NCBI GenBank assembly: GCA_018667205.1
Contig: JABIVN010000381.1
Span: 1-8,087 of the forward strand
Source: Gammaproteobacteria bacterium
GTDB taxonomy: Bacteria > Pseudomonadota > Gammaproteobacteria > Pseudomonadales > Azotimanducaceae
DNA: 8,087 bases
Direction: 5' to 3'
The notes under the pieces were generated by a model. That model did not search any database. It was not told where the DNA came from and saw only the letters and a program-made list of their open reading frames with translations. Below, in pieces: positions 1 to 7,558 of the stretch. Each line of letters begins with the position of its first letter. Within the stretch, counting starts at the first letter, position 1. Both the position numbers and the translations under genes were made by a program.

Positions 1-1340
1 GCTTGGTGGCGATCCCCAGTATCCAGGGCCTTGCGATAATATGCGGCGTATGGCTTTTATCCATAGCGCCAGCACTAATTCTGGCATCGGCGACAATGTG
101 TCTGCTGCCGCCTCCCAAGTCGCATAATACAGGCTCGGTTCTGCTTAATAAGGTGTGGACCTCTGTGGTGAATATTGAGGACCATAAATACATCGTGATT
201 ACCATTGCGGCTTTGCTGTTTGCTGGCGGGCTGTACTATTCAAAAAACCTGACGGTGGGCGATACCAAAGGTAGCGCCATTCTATGGCCGGATTCTCGTT
301 TTAACGCCGATTCCGAGGCGGTAAATTCGCGTTTTTCGTTCCTTGGATCAGATGTTATGCAGGTGTACATCGAGGGGGATAAAGACACCATGCTGTCCCC
401 AACCGTCTATCAGCAGACCGAAGCGCTAGACCGCTACATGTATGAGCATATGCCCGAAGTACGTCCCGCGCAAAGCCTTGTGCCAATTATAAAACTGGTT
501 AACTCGGTATTGTTCGAGGGTGACCCCTCTTATGAATTATTGCCGGATAACAAGGAAGAAATTGGTTTTGATATCTATATGTATCGCTCCCGGGGGGAGC
601 CGGGTGATTTTGCGGCCTATACCAATAAAGATTGGGAGATAGGTAATGTCTCGTTCTATCTTCAGGACCACAGCATGCCCACCATTGGCAAACTGAGGAA
701 GCACCTTGATGACTTCTTTGGTGATGAAGCGAATATCACCAGTGAAGCTGACTTTTTGTATTCAGGAGGGCAGGTAGGCATCACTGAAGCTCTCAATGAT
801 GAGATCTCGGCCTCGAACCAGAAAGTCATGGTTGCGATTACGCTCGTCATTGCCGTGTGCATCATGACGTTGTACCGCTCGATATCTGTCGCCCTAATAC
901 TCATATTTAGCCTGGCCACTGCAAACGCGCTCACCTACGCCTTTATGGCGTGGCAGCAGGTTGGCCTCAACATCAGCACATTACCCTTGGCCGCGCTAGG
1001 TGTCGGTCTTGGGGTGGACTACGGAATTTATATGATGGATCGGATTAAGGAAGAGTTCAAACTATGCGGCAGCGTGATTGAGGCGATGCACCGTGCGCTC
1101 ATAACATCGGGGAACGCCATCGTCATTACGGCTTTAACGATGATACTGCCGCTGGTGCCATGGATAGTCATGTCTCCGCTGCGTTTTCAGGCGGAGATGA
1201 GTATGTTGCTGGGCATGGTGCTAATGATGAATATGTTGGGGTCATTGTTATTTGTTCCGGCGGCTCTGGCAGCCCTTAGGCCGAAGGCAATTTTCCCCCC
1301 CCAAGCGCATCAGAGTACAGGACAAGAACTCGCGGAATAA
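1..1340 (+). CDS. RND/MMPL-superfamily transporter, C-terminal part (5' end outside window)
   Basis: This is the C-terminal 445 or so residues of an inner-membrane RND/MMPL-type exporter. The frame is open to the left edge, so the first TTG or GTG here is not the true start; family members of about 800 residues suggest that nearly half is missing. Numbering from the codon at base 3, I see a hydrophobic segment at about 8-33 (end of the first membrane half), another at 60-78, a long soluble periplasmic domain at about 83-272, then five clustered membrane segments at about 275-291, 294-317, 322-345, 368-391 and 400-427. The segment with GLGVDYGIYMMDR (Asp339) matches the GxxxDY membrane motif of the family, whose acidic residue is linked to proton coupling. 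The family moves lipids, hydrophobic compounds or drugs using the proton gradient; the substrate here is unknown. The DUF1302 gene begins 75 bases downstream, so they are probably co-transcribed. The tail after the last helix contains a run of eight C. Confidence 0.88.
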   Translation, partial: LVAIPSIQGLAIICGVWLLSIAPALILASATMCLLPPPKSHNTGSVLLNKVWTSVVNIEDHKYIVITIAALLFAGGLYYSKNLTVGDTKGSAILWPDSRFNADSEAVNSRFSFLGSDVMQVYIEGDKDTMLSPTVYQQTEALDRYMYEHMPEVRPAQSLVPIIKLVNSVLFEGDPSYELLPDNKEEIGFDIYMYRSRGEPGDFAAYTNKDWEIGNVSFYLQDHSMPTIGKLRKHLDDFFGDEANITSEADFLYSGGQVGITEALNDEISASNQKVMVAITLVIAVCIMTLYRSISVALILIFSLATANALTYAFMAWQQVGLNISTLPLAALGVGLGVDYGIYMMDRIKEEFKLCGSVIEAMHRALITSGNAIVITALTMILPLVPWIVMSPLRFQAEMSMLLGMVLMMNMLGSLLFVPAALAALRPKAIFPPQAHQSTGQELAE

Positions 1341-1415
1341 TGACTTTATTTTTCTGCGGTGTGGTATGGATGTTTCAGGAAAAAGATATGGCTATTCTAA
1401 TAATAGAGGTGATAT

Positions 1416-3350
1416 ATGAAACTAAATAAAATTCGCATTGGTCTACTGTCGCTATGTGCGTTGTTAAGTTCGTCAACTGTCTTCGCATTGGACACCGGGA
1501 TAAAGGGCCTCAATATCGATGGCAGACTTATGCAGGGCTATTCGGTGCTGTACGATCTGGACCAGGGGGGCAGCGAGGAAGGGCCCGCTAATTATACCGG
1601 TGAGATCAAGTTTTCCTTCCGGCCTGATCGCAGGTTTACTTTTATTGGTAACTTTTGGATTCGGGGTATGTGGAATGATCCGGATTATATAGAGCCTGAG
1701 GGTGGTTTGAAAAACCTGTTCAATGGTCCCCAAACTGGATTCGCAAGCGGTAGCTTTCAACATGGGACCAGCAACTGCGACCTTAACGCCAGAGAGTTCT
1801 GTGCATCCAATAACCAAGTCGATATCTATGACGACTTTAATGATGAGATCATTCGAGAATTATCGGTCAAGTTTCGCGACAAGAAAAACCGCTTTACGGC
1901 AAAAATTGGTAAGTTTCAGCGCGGTTGGGGGCAGTCCGACGGTTTAAGGCTGCTCGATATTGTCAACCCACAGGATCTTCGCAGTCATTTCGTCTTTAAA
2001 AATGCAGACGAAATTCGGATTCCCCTGTGGATGATCTCTACGGACTTCAACCTCAAAAAATTGGGCATCGCCAAGCCCTTTGAAGCTCTTGGTATGAACA
2101 GGCCGGTTTTCGAGCTGAATATTGCTCCGGAAATGCGCCATAGCGCTATCGTGGTGAACAACCCGACTCCCGGTGCTAATACCGATGGCGGGCATTTTGG
2201 TCTGCCTTGGCCAAACCTGGTGGATTCAGGTTTTGATCACCAGTCCGGTCTCGGTGCTGTCGGTTTTGGCGCGGCTTTGTCAGACAACGAACTTGACAAC
2301 TTTGATTGGGGCGATCCGGAAATATCGATGCGTCTTAAGTTTGACACTCTTGGTGGTACAGCAACTATCAACGGATTTTATGGCTTTCAGGATCTGCCGT
2401 TGGTGCTCTTGCAGGGTGGAACGGTGCATGTTGGCTCCGGCGTTAACGATGCAGGAGCGGCGGTGGTCAATCAAGACGTGGATCACCAGACGTTGATTAA
2501 CGCAATATGGGCACCCAGCTTCGACGGATCACCCAGTTCTGCGGGAGCTCCTTCGGGATACTTGCCCTTCCTTCGCGGTGCCGCAGGTCTAGGCCCGTTG
2601 ACCACAAGTCCGCTTACTGCTTTAACCGAGGGAGCGTGTAATGATCCGGTCAACGACCCAGGTGGTGCGGGTCTGGAGTGTTCGGTAACGGCCAACTTGG
2701 ACCTCGATTATACTTTTCGTCAGAAAGTTGTCGGTTTCAGCTTTACCCGGGATATGAGTGATTACATCTCGGTCGGGCCAAAGGGGACGGGGCCATCGTT
2801 TCGTACAGAGGTATCTTACGAGTTCGATAAACCCTTCAATAAAAGCGTAGTGCTAAACCCTTTTAATCCAGATCAACTGGAAACTGGAAGCCCCAACTTG
2901 CTGGTCTCACCTAACGATGCAGTGGCGGAAAGAGATGTTACATCCGTCATGTTGGGTTTAGATTATCCGCTCTGGATTCCAGGGTGGGAGGGACAGGAGA
3001 AATCCATATTTACTAGCGTACAGTGGTTTAATATACATACTGAAGACGCTGATGGACTGTTAGCGCAAGCCCCTTACTCCTTCGCTGAAGTTGAGAGCAA
3101 TCAAAACTTTGTCACTTTCCTGTGGGAGCTAAAACTCGACAATCAACGCCTGGTGACGGAAGGTCTGTATATTCGCAATGTGCAGGGTGATGGAACTGCA
3201 TACCGTCAACGTATCGATTTTAACTATCTAGGCGGTAATTGGCGGCCAAGGATCGAATGGCAAACGTTTAGTGGCAAAAGGGGCGTTGCACCTGTAGGCC
3301 TGTTTGACGATAAGGACTATGTAGAGTTTTCGATGACCTACCAGTTCTAG
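1416..3350 (+). CDS. DUF1302 family protein, predicted outer-membrane barrel
   Basis: This 644-residue protein carries a clear Sec signal peptide (positive MKLNKIR start, hydrophobic core, likely cleavage after VFA at residue 24). The mature part is rich in alternating polar/hydrophobic strands and aromatic residues and ends in YVEFSMTYQF; a C-terminal Phe is typical of barrels inserted by the BAM complex. The stretch at residues 168-189 (RGWGQSDGLRLLDIVNPQDLR core) matches the signature I associate with DUF1302. Two close cysteine pairs, Cys121/Cys129 and Cys408/Cys422, lie in acidic or Gly/Pro-rich stretches that could be disulfide-closed loops (inference). The start is supported by GAGG six bases upstream of the ATG. 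It lies between the RND transporter and the DUF1329 gene, 29 bases before the latter. The inferred role is an outer-membrane channel or receptor partner of the transporter; the biochemical function is not established. Length is within what I expect for the family. An alternative is a stand-alone porin-like uptake protein. Confidence 0.85.
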   Translation: MKLNKIRIGLLSLCALLSSSTVFALDTGIKGLNIDGRLMQGYSVLYDLDQGGSEEGPANYTGEIKFSFRPDRRFTFIGNFWIRGMWNDPDYIEPEGGLKNLFNGPQTGFASGSFQHGTSNCDLNAREFCASNNQVDIYDDFNDEIIRELSVKFRDKKNRFTAKIGKFQRGWGQSDGLRLLDIVNPQDLRSHFVFKNADEIRIPLWMISTDFNLKKLGIAKPFEALGMNRPVFELNIAPEMRHSAIVVNNPTPGANTDGGHFGLPWPNLVDSGFDHQSGLGAVGFGAALSDNELDNFDWGDPEISMRLKFDTLGGTATINGFYGFQDLPLVLLQGGTVHVGSGVNDAGAAVVNQDVDHQTLINAIWAPSFDGSPSSAGAPSGYLPFLRGAAGLGPLTTSPLTALTEGACNDPVNDPGGAGLECSVTANLDLDYTFRQKVVGFSFTRDMSDYISVGPKGTGPSFRTEVSYEFDKPFNKSVVLNPFNPDQLETGSPNLLVSPNDAVAERDVTSVMLGLDYPLWIPGWEGQEKSIFTSVQWFNIHTEDADGLLAQAPYSFAEVESNQNFVTFLWELKLDNQRLVTEGLYIRNVQGDGTAYRQRIDFNYLGGNWRPRIEWQTFSGKRGVAPVGLFDDKDYVEFSMTYQF

Positions 3351-3379
3351 TAACGTTCATATATGAAAAGGATATAACG

Positions 3380-4798
3380 ATGAATTATCTAAAAGTTTCA
3401 ATTAGTACAGTTCTAGCGGGTACTCTGCTTACCAGCCTGTCTTTGGCTGCAGACACTAATCGCGCACTGGACGCCTGGAAAGCTTACGCCGCGCAAACGG
3501 GAAACCCCGATCACGCCAGGTGGGTGGAGGAAATTTCGAAGCCAGAAGCTCTGCGCCTGGCCAAGGAGTGGTCGGAATTACGAGGCTACGATGCTTACGA
3601 CCTAATTAACAAAGCAGAACTACCGGCTGACTTGAAGCCAGGGTTGAAGATCACCGCAGCCAATGCCGACAAGTACCCCTGGCTAAAAGACTATCTGCCA
3701 GCTGAGCACCTTGCTGCTCTTACGTCAGACTGGGGTAACATCGGTGAGATCACCATTGTGCCAACCAATACCTATTATATGCACGAAGGGTATTTGAAAG
3801 GCACTAGGGAACTCCAGGAGAAAGGTGTCGAAATACAAATCTCTGACAAGGGCGAGTTACTTTATCCGGATGGCTCCTACGCATTGATGTCGGGTGCGGC
3901 GGCGACGGCCATTCCCTTTTTAAACCCGAAGAATGGCCTTGAGCTAAATTGGAATTATGTGGCCCATTCTGTTGGTACCGATACACTGGATTTTGAGCCC
4001 ATTCATATGCGCGCGTGTACACCTGGTGGAAAGATCGATGTTGAATACAAGGCCGACCTATGGTGGTGGCATTATCATAATCGGCAAAATGTCGCGCCAA
4101 TGGGTGATATTGAGGGTAAGGAAGACTACATCGAAGGCGGGTCCATTTTTTTCAAGGAGCCCTTTGATATTCGCGGCCTGGCTGGAGTTAGACAACGCTA
4201 TCCGGAAGCGGGAAAGCCGGATGATTTCAAGGTTTTCATTCCTAGTCTAAGGCGAACACGAACCCTCACGGGGTCCGACGCTCAGGACCCCATTGCTTCA
4301 GGCCTGGAATTGACCTGGGATGATTGGCGCGCCTACTGGAGTAAAACAGATATCGATCAATTCGAGTACAAGATGGTCGGTCAAGGATTTATCCTGGCCT
4401 CACCAGAGGTAGGTTATGTTTACGATTCCATGGTCTGGACAGAGGGCGCATGTAGTGTCAAGACGCTTGAGTTGGAGCTGAGGCCCGTTTGGATTTTTGA
4501 TATTATCGATAAAACCGGCAAATATATGTACTCCAAGCGCCGCACCTGGGTCGACAAGGAGTTCTATTACATGCAGTACCATATGACCTGGGATCCCCGT
4601 GGCAATCCCCTTCGTAATTGGGATGATGTAAGAGCTTGGCGTCCAGCGGTAGGTGACGCGCAATGGAAATCTGTAATCGTCAATAACTATGTCACGAAGC
4701 GATTTAGTTCACTCAACATGGACTCGCAGTGGGACGATAGGGAAGACCGGGTTTCCGAAGAAATGTTCGATGTCGACCAATTACGTGATTATCAATAA
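3380..4798 (+). CDS. DUF1329 family protein (LolB-like fold family), predicted periplasmic
   Basis: This 472-residue exported protein has a signal peptide (MNYLKVSISTVLAGTLLTSLSLA, likely cleaved near residue 23-24) with no lipobox cysteine, so it is probably soluble in the periplasm rather than a lipoprotein. The C-terminal half has the pattern I associate with DUF1329: a KYMYSKRRTWVDKEFYYMQY strand pair followed by a WDPRGNPLRNW segment, in a Trp/Tyr-rich context. The family is described as LolB-like, which suggests a hydrophobic pocket able to carry a lipid-like ligand, but its substrate is unknown. The start is well supported by AAGGA seven bases upstream of the ATG. The gene is 29 bases after the DUF1302 gene and is followed by a strong terminator, so it is the last gene of its unit. 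I infer that it shuttles a hydrophobic ligand between the RND pump and the DUF1302 protein. The family call is fairly firm; the role is not. Confidence 0.84.
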   Translation: MNYLKVSISTVLAGTLLTSLSLAADTNRALDAWKAYAAQTGNPDHARWVEEISKPEALRLAKEWSELRGYDAYDLINKAELPADLKPGLKITAANADKYPWLKDYLPAEHLAALTSDWGNIGEITIVPTNTYYMHEGYLKGTRELQEKGVEIQISDKGELLYPDGSYALMSGAAATAIPFLNPKNGLELNWNYVAHSVGTDTLDFEPIHMRACTPGGKIDVEYKADLWWWHYHNRQNVAPMGDIEGKEDYIEGGSIFFKEPFDIRGLAGVRQRYPEAGKPDDFKVFIPSLRRTRTLTGSDAQDPIASGLELTWDDWRAYWSKTDIDQFEYKMVGQGFILASPEVGYVYDSMVWTEGACSVKTLELELRPVWIFDIIDKTGKYMYSKRRTWVDKEFYYMQYHMTWDPRGNPLRNWDDVRAWRPAVGDAQWKSVIVNNYVTKRFSSLNMDSQWDDREDRVSEEMFDVDQLRDYQ

Positions 4799-4820
4799 TC
4801 GCAACTAAACGCTGTTCTGC

Positions 4821-4848
4821 AGCCCTGTAGATTTTCTACAGGGTTTTT
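4821..4848 (+). terminator. Intrinsic (Rho-independent) terminator after the DUF1329 gene
   Basis: A perfect 9-bp stem (CCCTGTAGA at 4823-4831 with TCTACAGGG at 4835-4843) closes a three-base T loop and is followed directly by five T residues (4844-4848). The stem could extend by a G-T and an A-T pair at its base. It begins 24 bases after the DUF1329 stop codon, as expected for the end of the envelope-protein unit, and separates it from the catabolic genes. The T tract follows the stem on the + strand; on the - strand the stem is followed by GGCTGC, so the terminator is directional. Confidence 0.9.
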
Positions 4849-4899
4849 ATCTACTCGGTGCTCTATATATCCTCGGAAACTTGCGGCTAATTGTTTGTC

Positions 4900-4927
4900 T
4901 TGGCTTGAATTTGTTCTTTGATATGCT
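4900..4927 (+). promoter_or_regulatory. Candidate sigma70-type promoter for the catabolic operon
   Basis: TTGGCT (4900-4905) and TATGCT (4922-4927) are 16 bases apart and resemble -35 and -10 boxes. A TG at 4919-4920, one base before the -10 box, makes it an extended -10 element. The expected transcript start near 4934 would leave a leader of about 40 bases before the aldolase ATG. A promoter is expected here because the preceding unit ends at a terminator. The match is by eye only. A regulator-dependent promoter is likely for such a pathway, and no regulator gene is in the window. Confidence 0.45.
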
Positions 4928-4932
4928 AGCAT
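4923..4932. promoter_or_regulatory. 10-base palindrome overlapping the candidate -10 box
   Basis: ATGCTAGCAT is a perfect palindrome that covers most of the candidate -10 hexamer and extends towards the predicted start of transcription. An operator in this position could block RNA polymerase. It is short, and beyond it only one further pair (A4921/T4934) is conserved, so chance is a real alternative. Confidence 0.25.
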
Positions 4933-4975
4933 GTAAGTTGGTCTGAAAGGCTAATTCACGTATGTAGGGACTCCC

Positions 4976-5974
4976 ATGGGAAAACGAAAAGCAAGGCTGA
5001 CGGTAGAAGAAGTCAACGGTGCCTGGGCAATAATACCCTCGCCGGCCATCGAGGGGGCTGAAGACTGGCGTATCACGGACACAGTAGACTATGACGAGGT
5101 AGCCCGTTCTGTCGCAGGTTTGATTGAGGCCGGCGTCGATGGGATTATGTGTCAGGGCACATTTGGCGAAGGTGCCACCATGACCTGGGATGAAAAGAAA
5201 AAGATGACCCAGGTTATGGTAGAAGCCTCAGCCGGTCGTGTCCCCATATTTGCCGGAGTGACCACCCTCAACACCCGCGAAACTATTGTGCAGTTGAAGC
5301 ATGCGCGAGATATCGGCGCGGACGGCACCATGCTGGGCGTGCCCATGTGGCAGGAAATTGATGTACCCGGTGCCGTGCAGTTTTATAAAGATGTGGCCGA
5401 AGCTGTTCCGGAAATGGCAATCTGTATATACGCCAATCCTGAGGCCTTTAAGTTCTCCTTCCCTACGCCGTTCTGGGCGCAAGTTGCAGATATCCCACAG
5501 GTTGTTAGCTGCAAATATATCAACATAGCGCAGTTACAGCTTCATACAATGGTTTCTCGCAAACAGATTCGTTTCATGCCACTGGAGTTTGACCATAAAG
5601 ATGCCGCCAGAATGGACCCGGAGTTTCACACCGCTTTTTGGTCGCCCTGTGCCTGCACCGGGCCCGAACTGACGATTCATTGGCGCGATATCATTAAAGA
5701 GGCTGTGGCTACCGGTAACTGGTCCAAACCGGATGCCCTGTACCCGCGCCTGATGTCAGTACTGTCAAATCTGTTTCCACCTGGGGGCTTTGCCGAGTTT
5801 TCTCGGTACAACATTCAGTTGGAAAAAGAGCGAATTAATGCGGCGGGCTGGATGAAAGCCGGACCTTGTCGTCCGCCATATAGCACTGCCCCCGAGGCTT
5901 ATCTTTCGGGTGCCAGGTTGGCCGGGACTGGCTGGGCAGAACTCAACGAATTGCTAAAAGCAGGTAGCCTTTAA
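4976..5974 (+). CDS. NahE/PhdJ-type trans-o-hydroxybenzylidenepyruvate hydratase-aldolase
   Basis: This 332-residue cytoplasmic enzyme belongs to the dihydrodipicolinate synthase/N-acetylneuraminate lyase class I aldolase superfamily, in the hydratase-aldolase branch. The family hydrates and cleaves ortho-substituted benzylidenepyruvates to an aromatic aldehyde and pyruvate (naphthalene route: salicylaldehyde). From memory of NahE, shared stretches include RLT-E-NGAW near the start, GTFGE (61-65), LNTRE, DGTMLGVPMW, IYANPEAFKF, FWS with Trp222, and a near-identical AAGWMKAGPCRPPY close to the C-terminus. Catalytic residues fit: Lys180 (SCKY) as Schiff-base lysine and Tyr152 (CIYANP), the same 28-residue spacing as Tyr155/Lys183 in NahE. 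Full length for the family. The ATG has AGGGA five bases upstream, and the N-terminus lines up with NahE. It is the first gene after a terminator and candidate promoter; the aldehyde dehydrogenase starts 48 bases after its stop. Differences such as QGTFGEGAT where I recall MGTFGECAT in NahE leave the true substrate open (2-carboxybenzalpyruvate or a larger ring analogue is possible). Confidence 0.9.
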   Translation: MGKRKARLTVEEVNGAWAIIPSPAIEGAEDWRITDTVDYDEVARSVAGLIEAGVDGIMCQGTFGEGATMTWDEKKKMTQVMVEASAGRVPIFAGVTTLNTRETIVQLKHARDIGADGTMLGVPMWQEIDVPGAVQFYKDVAEAVPEMAICIYANPEAFKFSFPTPFWAQVADIPQVVSCKYINIAQLQLHTMVSRKQIRFMPLEFDHKDAARMDPEFHTAFWSPCACTGPELTIHWRDIIKEAVATGNWSKPDALYPRLMSVLSNLFPPGGFAEFSRYNIQLEKERINAAGWMKAGPCRPPYSTAPEAYLSGARLAGTGWAELNELLKAGSL

Positions 5975-6007
5975 GCGCGGCGCATCCAGAGATCTGCAGT
6001 AAATAAA

Positions 6008-6014
6008 AAGAGGA
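6008..6014 (+). promoter_or_regulatory. Ribosome binding site that favours the second ATG of the aldehyde dehydrogenase
   Basis: AAGAGGA ends only two bases before the first in-frame ATG (6017) but eight bases before the second (6023). The second is therefore the better-placed start, giving a protein beginning MSDTSN instead of MKMSDTSN. Confidence 0.55.
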
Positions 6015-6022
6015 TAATGAAA

Positions 6023-7522
6023 ATGTCTGATACATCTAATGCATGCCTTTCTCTATGCCAGAGCCAGTATGGACAGTTTATCAATGGGGAATGGGCGACA
6101 GGAGACAGCGGTAAAACAATCGACTTGATGAATCCCTTTAACGGTCAAGTGCTCTCGCGTATAGCGGCCGGTAATAGTCGTGATGTGGAGCGAGCAGTGG
6201 CGGCGGCGAGAGGTGCGTTTGGCAGTTGGTCGCAAAGCTCACCTAACGAAAGACAGGAACTACTGGTTGAAATCGCCAGGCGCCTGAAGAATCGTCTCGC
6301 AGACTACGCCATGCTGGAGACGCTGAACAACGGCAAACCACTGCGCGAGTCGCTCAACTTTGATCTGCCCCAGGCCATTGGGCAATTTGAGCTTTTTGCG
6401 GGTGCCGCCTTCCATCTTCACGGTGAAACGCAGGACTACCCCGATGCGATCGGCCTGGTGCACCGCGAACCTATTGGTGTGTGTGCCCAGATAATCCCCT
6501 GGAATGTTCCCCTACTGATGATGGCCAGTAAAATTGCCCCTGCACTCGCTGCGGGCAATACCATTGTAATTAAACCGGCAGAAAGCGTCTGTCTGTCGAT
6601 AATGGAGTTCTTTCGGGAAATGGCAGACATCTTGCCGCCCGGAGTGGTGAACTTTGTAACGGGTTACGGTGCCGATGTGGGCGAGCCCCTGGTGACGCAC
6701 CCGGATGTGCGAAAAGTGGCCTTTACCGGCTCGGTGCCTACGGCACAAAAAATAATGCAATATGCCTCTCGCAATATTATTCCTCAGACCCTGGAACTGG
6801 GCGGCAAGTCAGCGCAGATCGTCTGCGCTGACGCAGACCTGGAAGCCGCGGTCGAGGGCGCCACCATGTCAACCGTGCTCAACAAGGGTGAAATTTGTCT
6901 GGCAGGTTCCAGATTGTTCCTGCACGAATCCATCCAGGAGGAGTTTCTGGCGCGCCTGAAGGTTTCTCTAGAAGGTATTCGCCTGGGCGACCCCACGAGC
7001 ATCGAAACGCAGATGGGCCCGCAGGCCTCGGTAATGCAGCGCGACAAGGTGAGCTCCTACCTGGAGTTGGGCTTGCAGGAAGGTGCGAGCGTAGTCACCG
7101 GTGGTAGCCGAGCATCGGGTGCGGGTCTGGATCAGGGTAACTTTATTCAACCCACTATTTTCAGCAACGTAAGCAATGATATGCGCATTGCCCAGGAGGA
7201 AATTTTTGGCCCGGTAACCTGCGCCATTACCTTCAAAGATGAAGACGAGGTCATTCGCCTGGCCAATGAGTGCAAATACGGGTTGGCTGGCGGCGTATGG
7301 ACTCAAAATATCGGTGCTGCACATAGAATAGCCAGAGGTATGCAAACAGGAACGGTGTGGATTAACCGCTATTACAACCTGAGGTCCGGTATGCCCATTG
7401 GCGGCTACAAGCAAAGTGGTTTTGGTCGGGAGTTTTGTTTTGACGTCCTCAACCACTACACCATAACCAAGTCGGTAATTGTTAACCTCCAAGACGGCCC
7501 CATGGGCATGTATGCGCAATAG
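6023..7522 (+). CDS. NAD(P)-dependent aldehyde dehydrogenase (ALDH superfamily), probably aromatic aldehyde
   Basis: This 499-residue cytoplasmic enzyme oxidises an aldehyde to a carboxylate. All core ALDH elements are visible: FINGEW near the start, the PWN motif with Asn161, cofactor-binding KPAES, FTGSVPTAQ at the Rossmann turn, LELGGKS with general base Glu258, catalytic Cys292 in NKGEICLAGSR, and EEIFGPV with Glu393. Its length is standard for the family. From memory, FTGSVPT resembles betaine/aminobutyraldehyde-type (ALDH9-like) enzymes more than NahF, and Ala replaces the usual Gly after that motif. A general substrate is possible, but the position between a hydratase-aldolase and an aromatic-type ferredoxin points to the aromatic aldehyde released by the aldolase, making it a functional counterpart of NahF (inference). 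An ATG six bases further upstream (6017) is the alternative start; the RBS spacing favours 6023. The ferredoxin gene starts 36 bases after the stop codon, which fits one operon. Confidence 0.9.
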   Translation: MSDTSNACLSLCQSQYGQFINGEWATGDSGKTIDLMNPFNGQVLSRIAAGNSRDVERAVAAARGAFGSWSQSSPNERQELLVEIARRLKNRLADYAMLETLNNGKPLRESLNFDLPQAIGQFELFAGAAFHLHGETQDYPDAIGLVHREPIGVCAQIIPWNVPLLMMASKIAPALAAGNTIVIKPAESVCLSIMEFFREMADILPPGVVNFVTGYGADVGEPLVTHPDVRKVAFTGSVPTAQKIMQYASRNIIPQTLELGGKSAQIVCADADLEAAVEGATMSTVLNKGEICLAGSRLFLHESIQEEFLARLKVSLEGIRLGDPTSIETQMGPQASVMQRDKVSSYLELGLQEGASVVTGGSRASGAGLDQGNFIQPTIFSNVSNDMRIAQEEIFGPVTCAITFKDEDEVIRLANECKYGLAGGVWTQNIGAAHRIARGMQTGTVWINRYYNLRSGMPIGGYKQSGFGREFCFDVLNHYTITKSVIVNLQDGPMGMYAQ

Positions 7523-7558
7523 GTCGGTTGGCGGAAAAGTAATGGAAGATTATCAATC

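Noticed and set aside
3..5. TTG as start codon of the transporter
   Set aside because: The frame is open to the window edge and the encoded protein begins in the middle of a membrane domain, so the gene clearly starts upstream.
586..600. Perfect short inverted repeat GCTCCC-GGG-GGGAGC
   Set aside because: It is inside the transporter coding frame, has no T tract, and is easily explained by codon content.
3364..3376. Tiny frame upstream of the DUF1329 gene (ATG within TATATGAAAAGGATATAA)
   Set aside because: It would encode only four residues and overlaps the ribosome binding site of DUF1329; no sign of a leader peptide.
4901..4916. Possible sigma54 promoter (TGGC followed by TTGTT)
   Set aside because: The -12 element lacks the GC and the spacing to the TGGC is one base short, so the match is poor; the extended -10 promoter reads better.
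4967..4981. GGGA/TCCC/GGGA pattern around the aldolase start (palindrome TCCCATGGGA)
   Set aside because: Any hairpin that hides the ribosome site would have a stem of only three pairs with a three-base loop; too weak to propose translational control.
6968..7519. Long open frame of 183 codons on the - strand
   Set aside because: It lies wholly inside the aldehyde dehydrogenase gene, has no recognisable domain and no upstream ribosome site that I can see; it is a shadow of the conserved coding strand.
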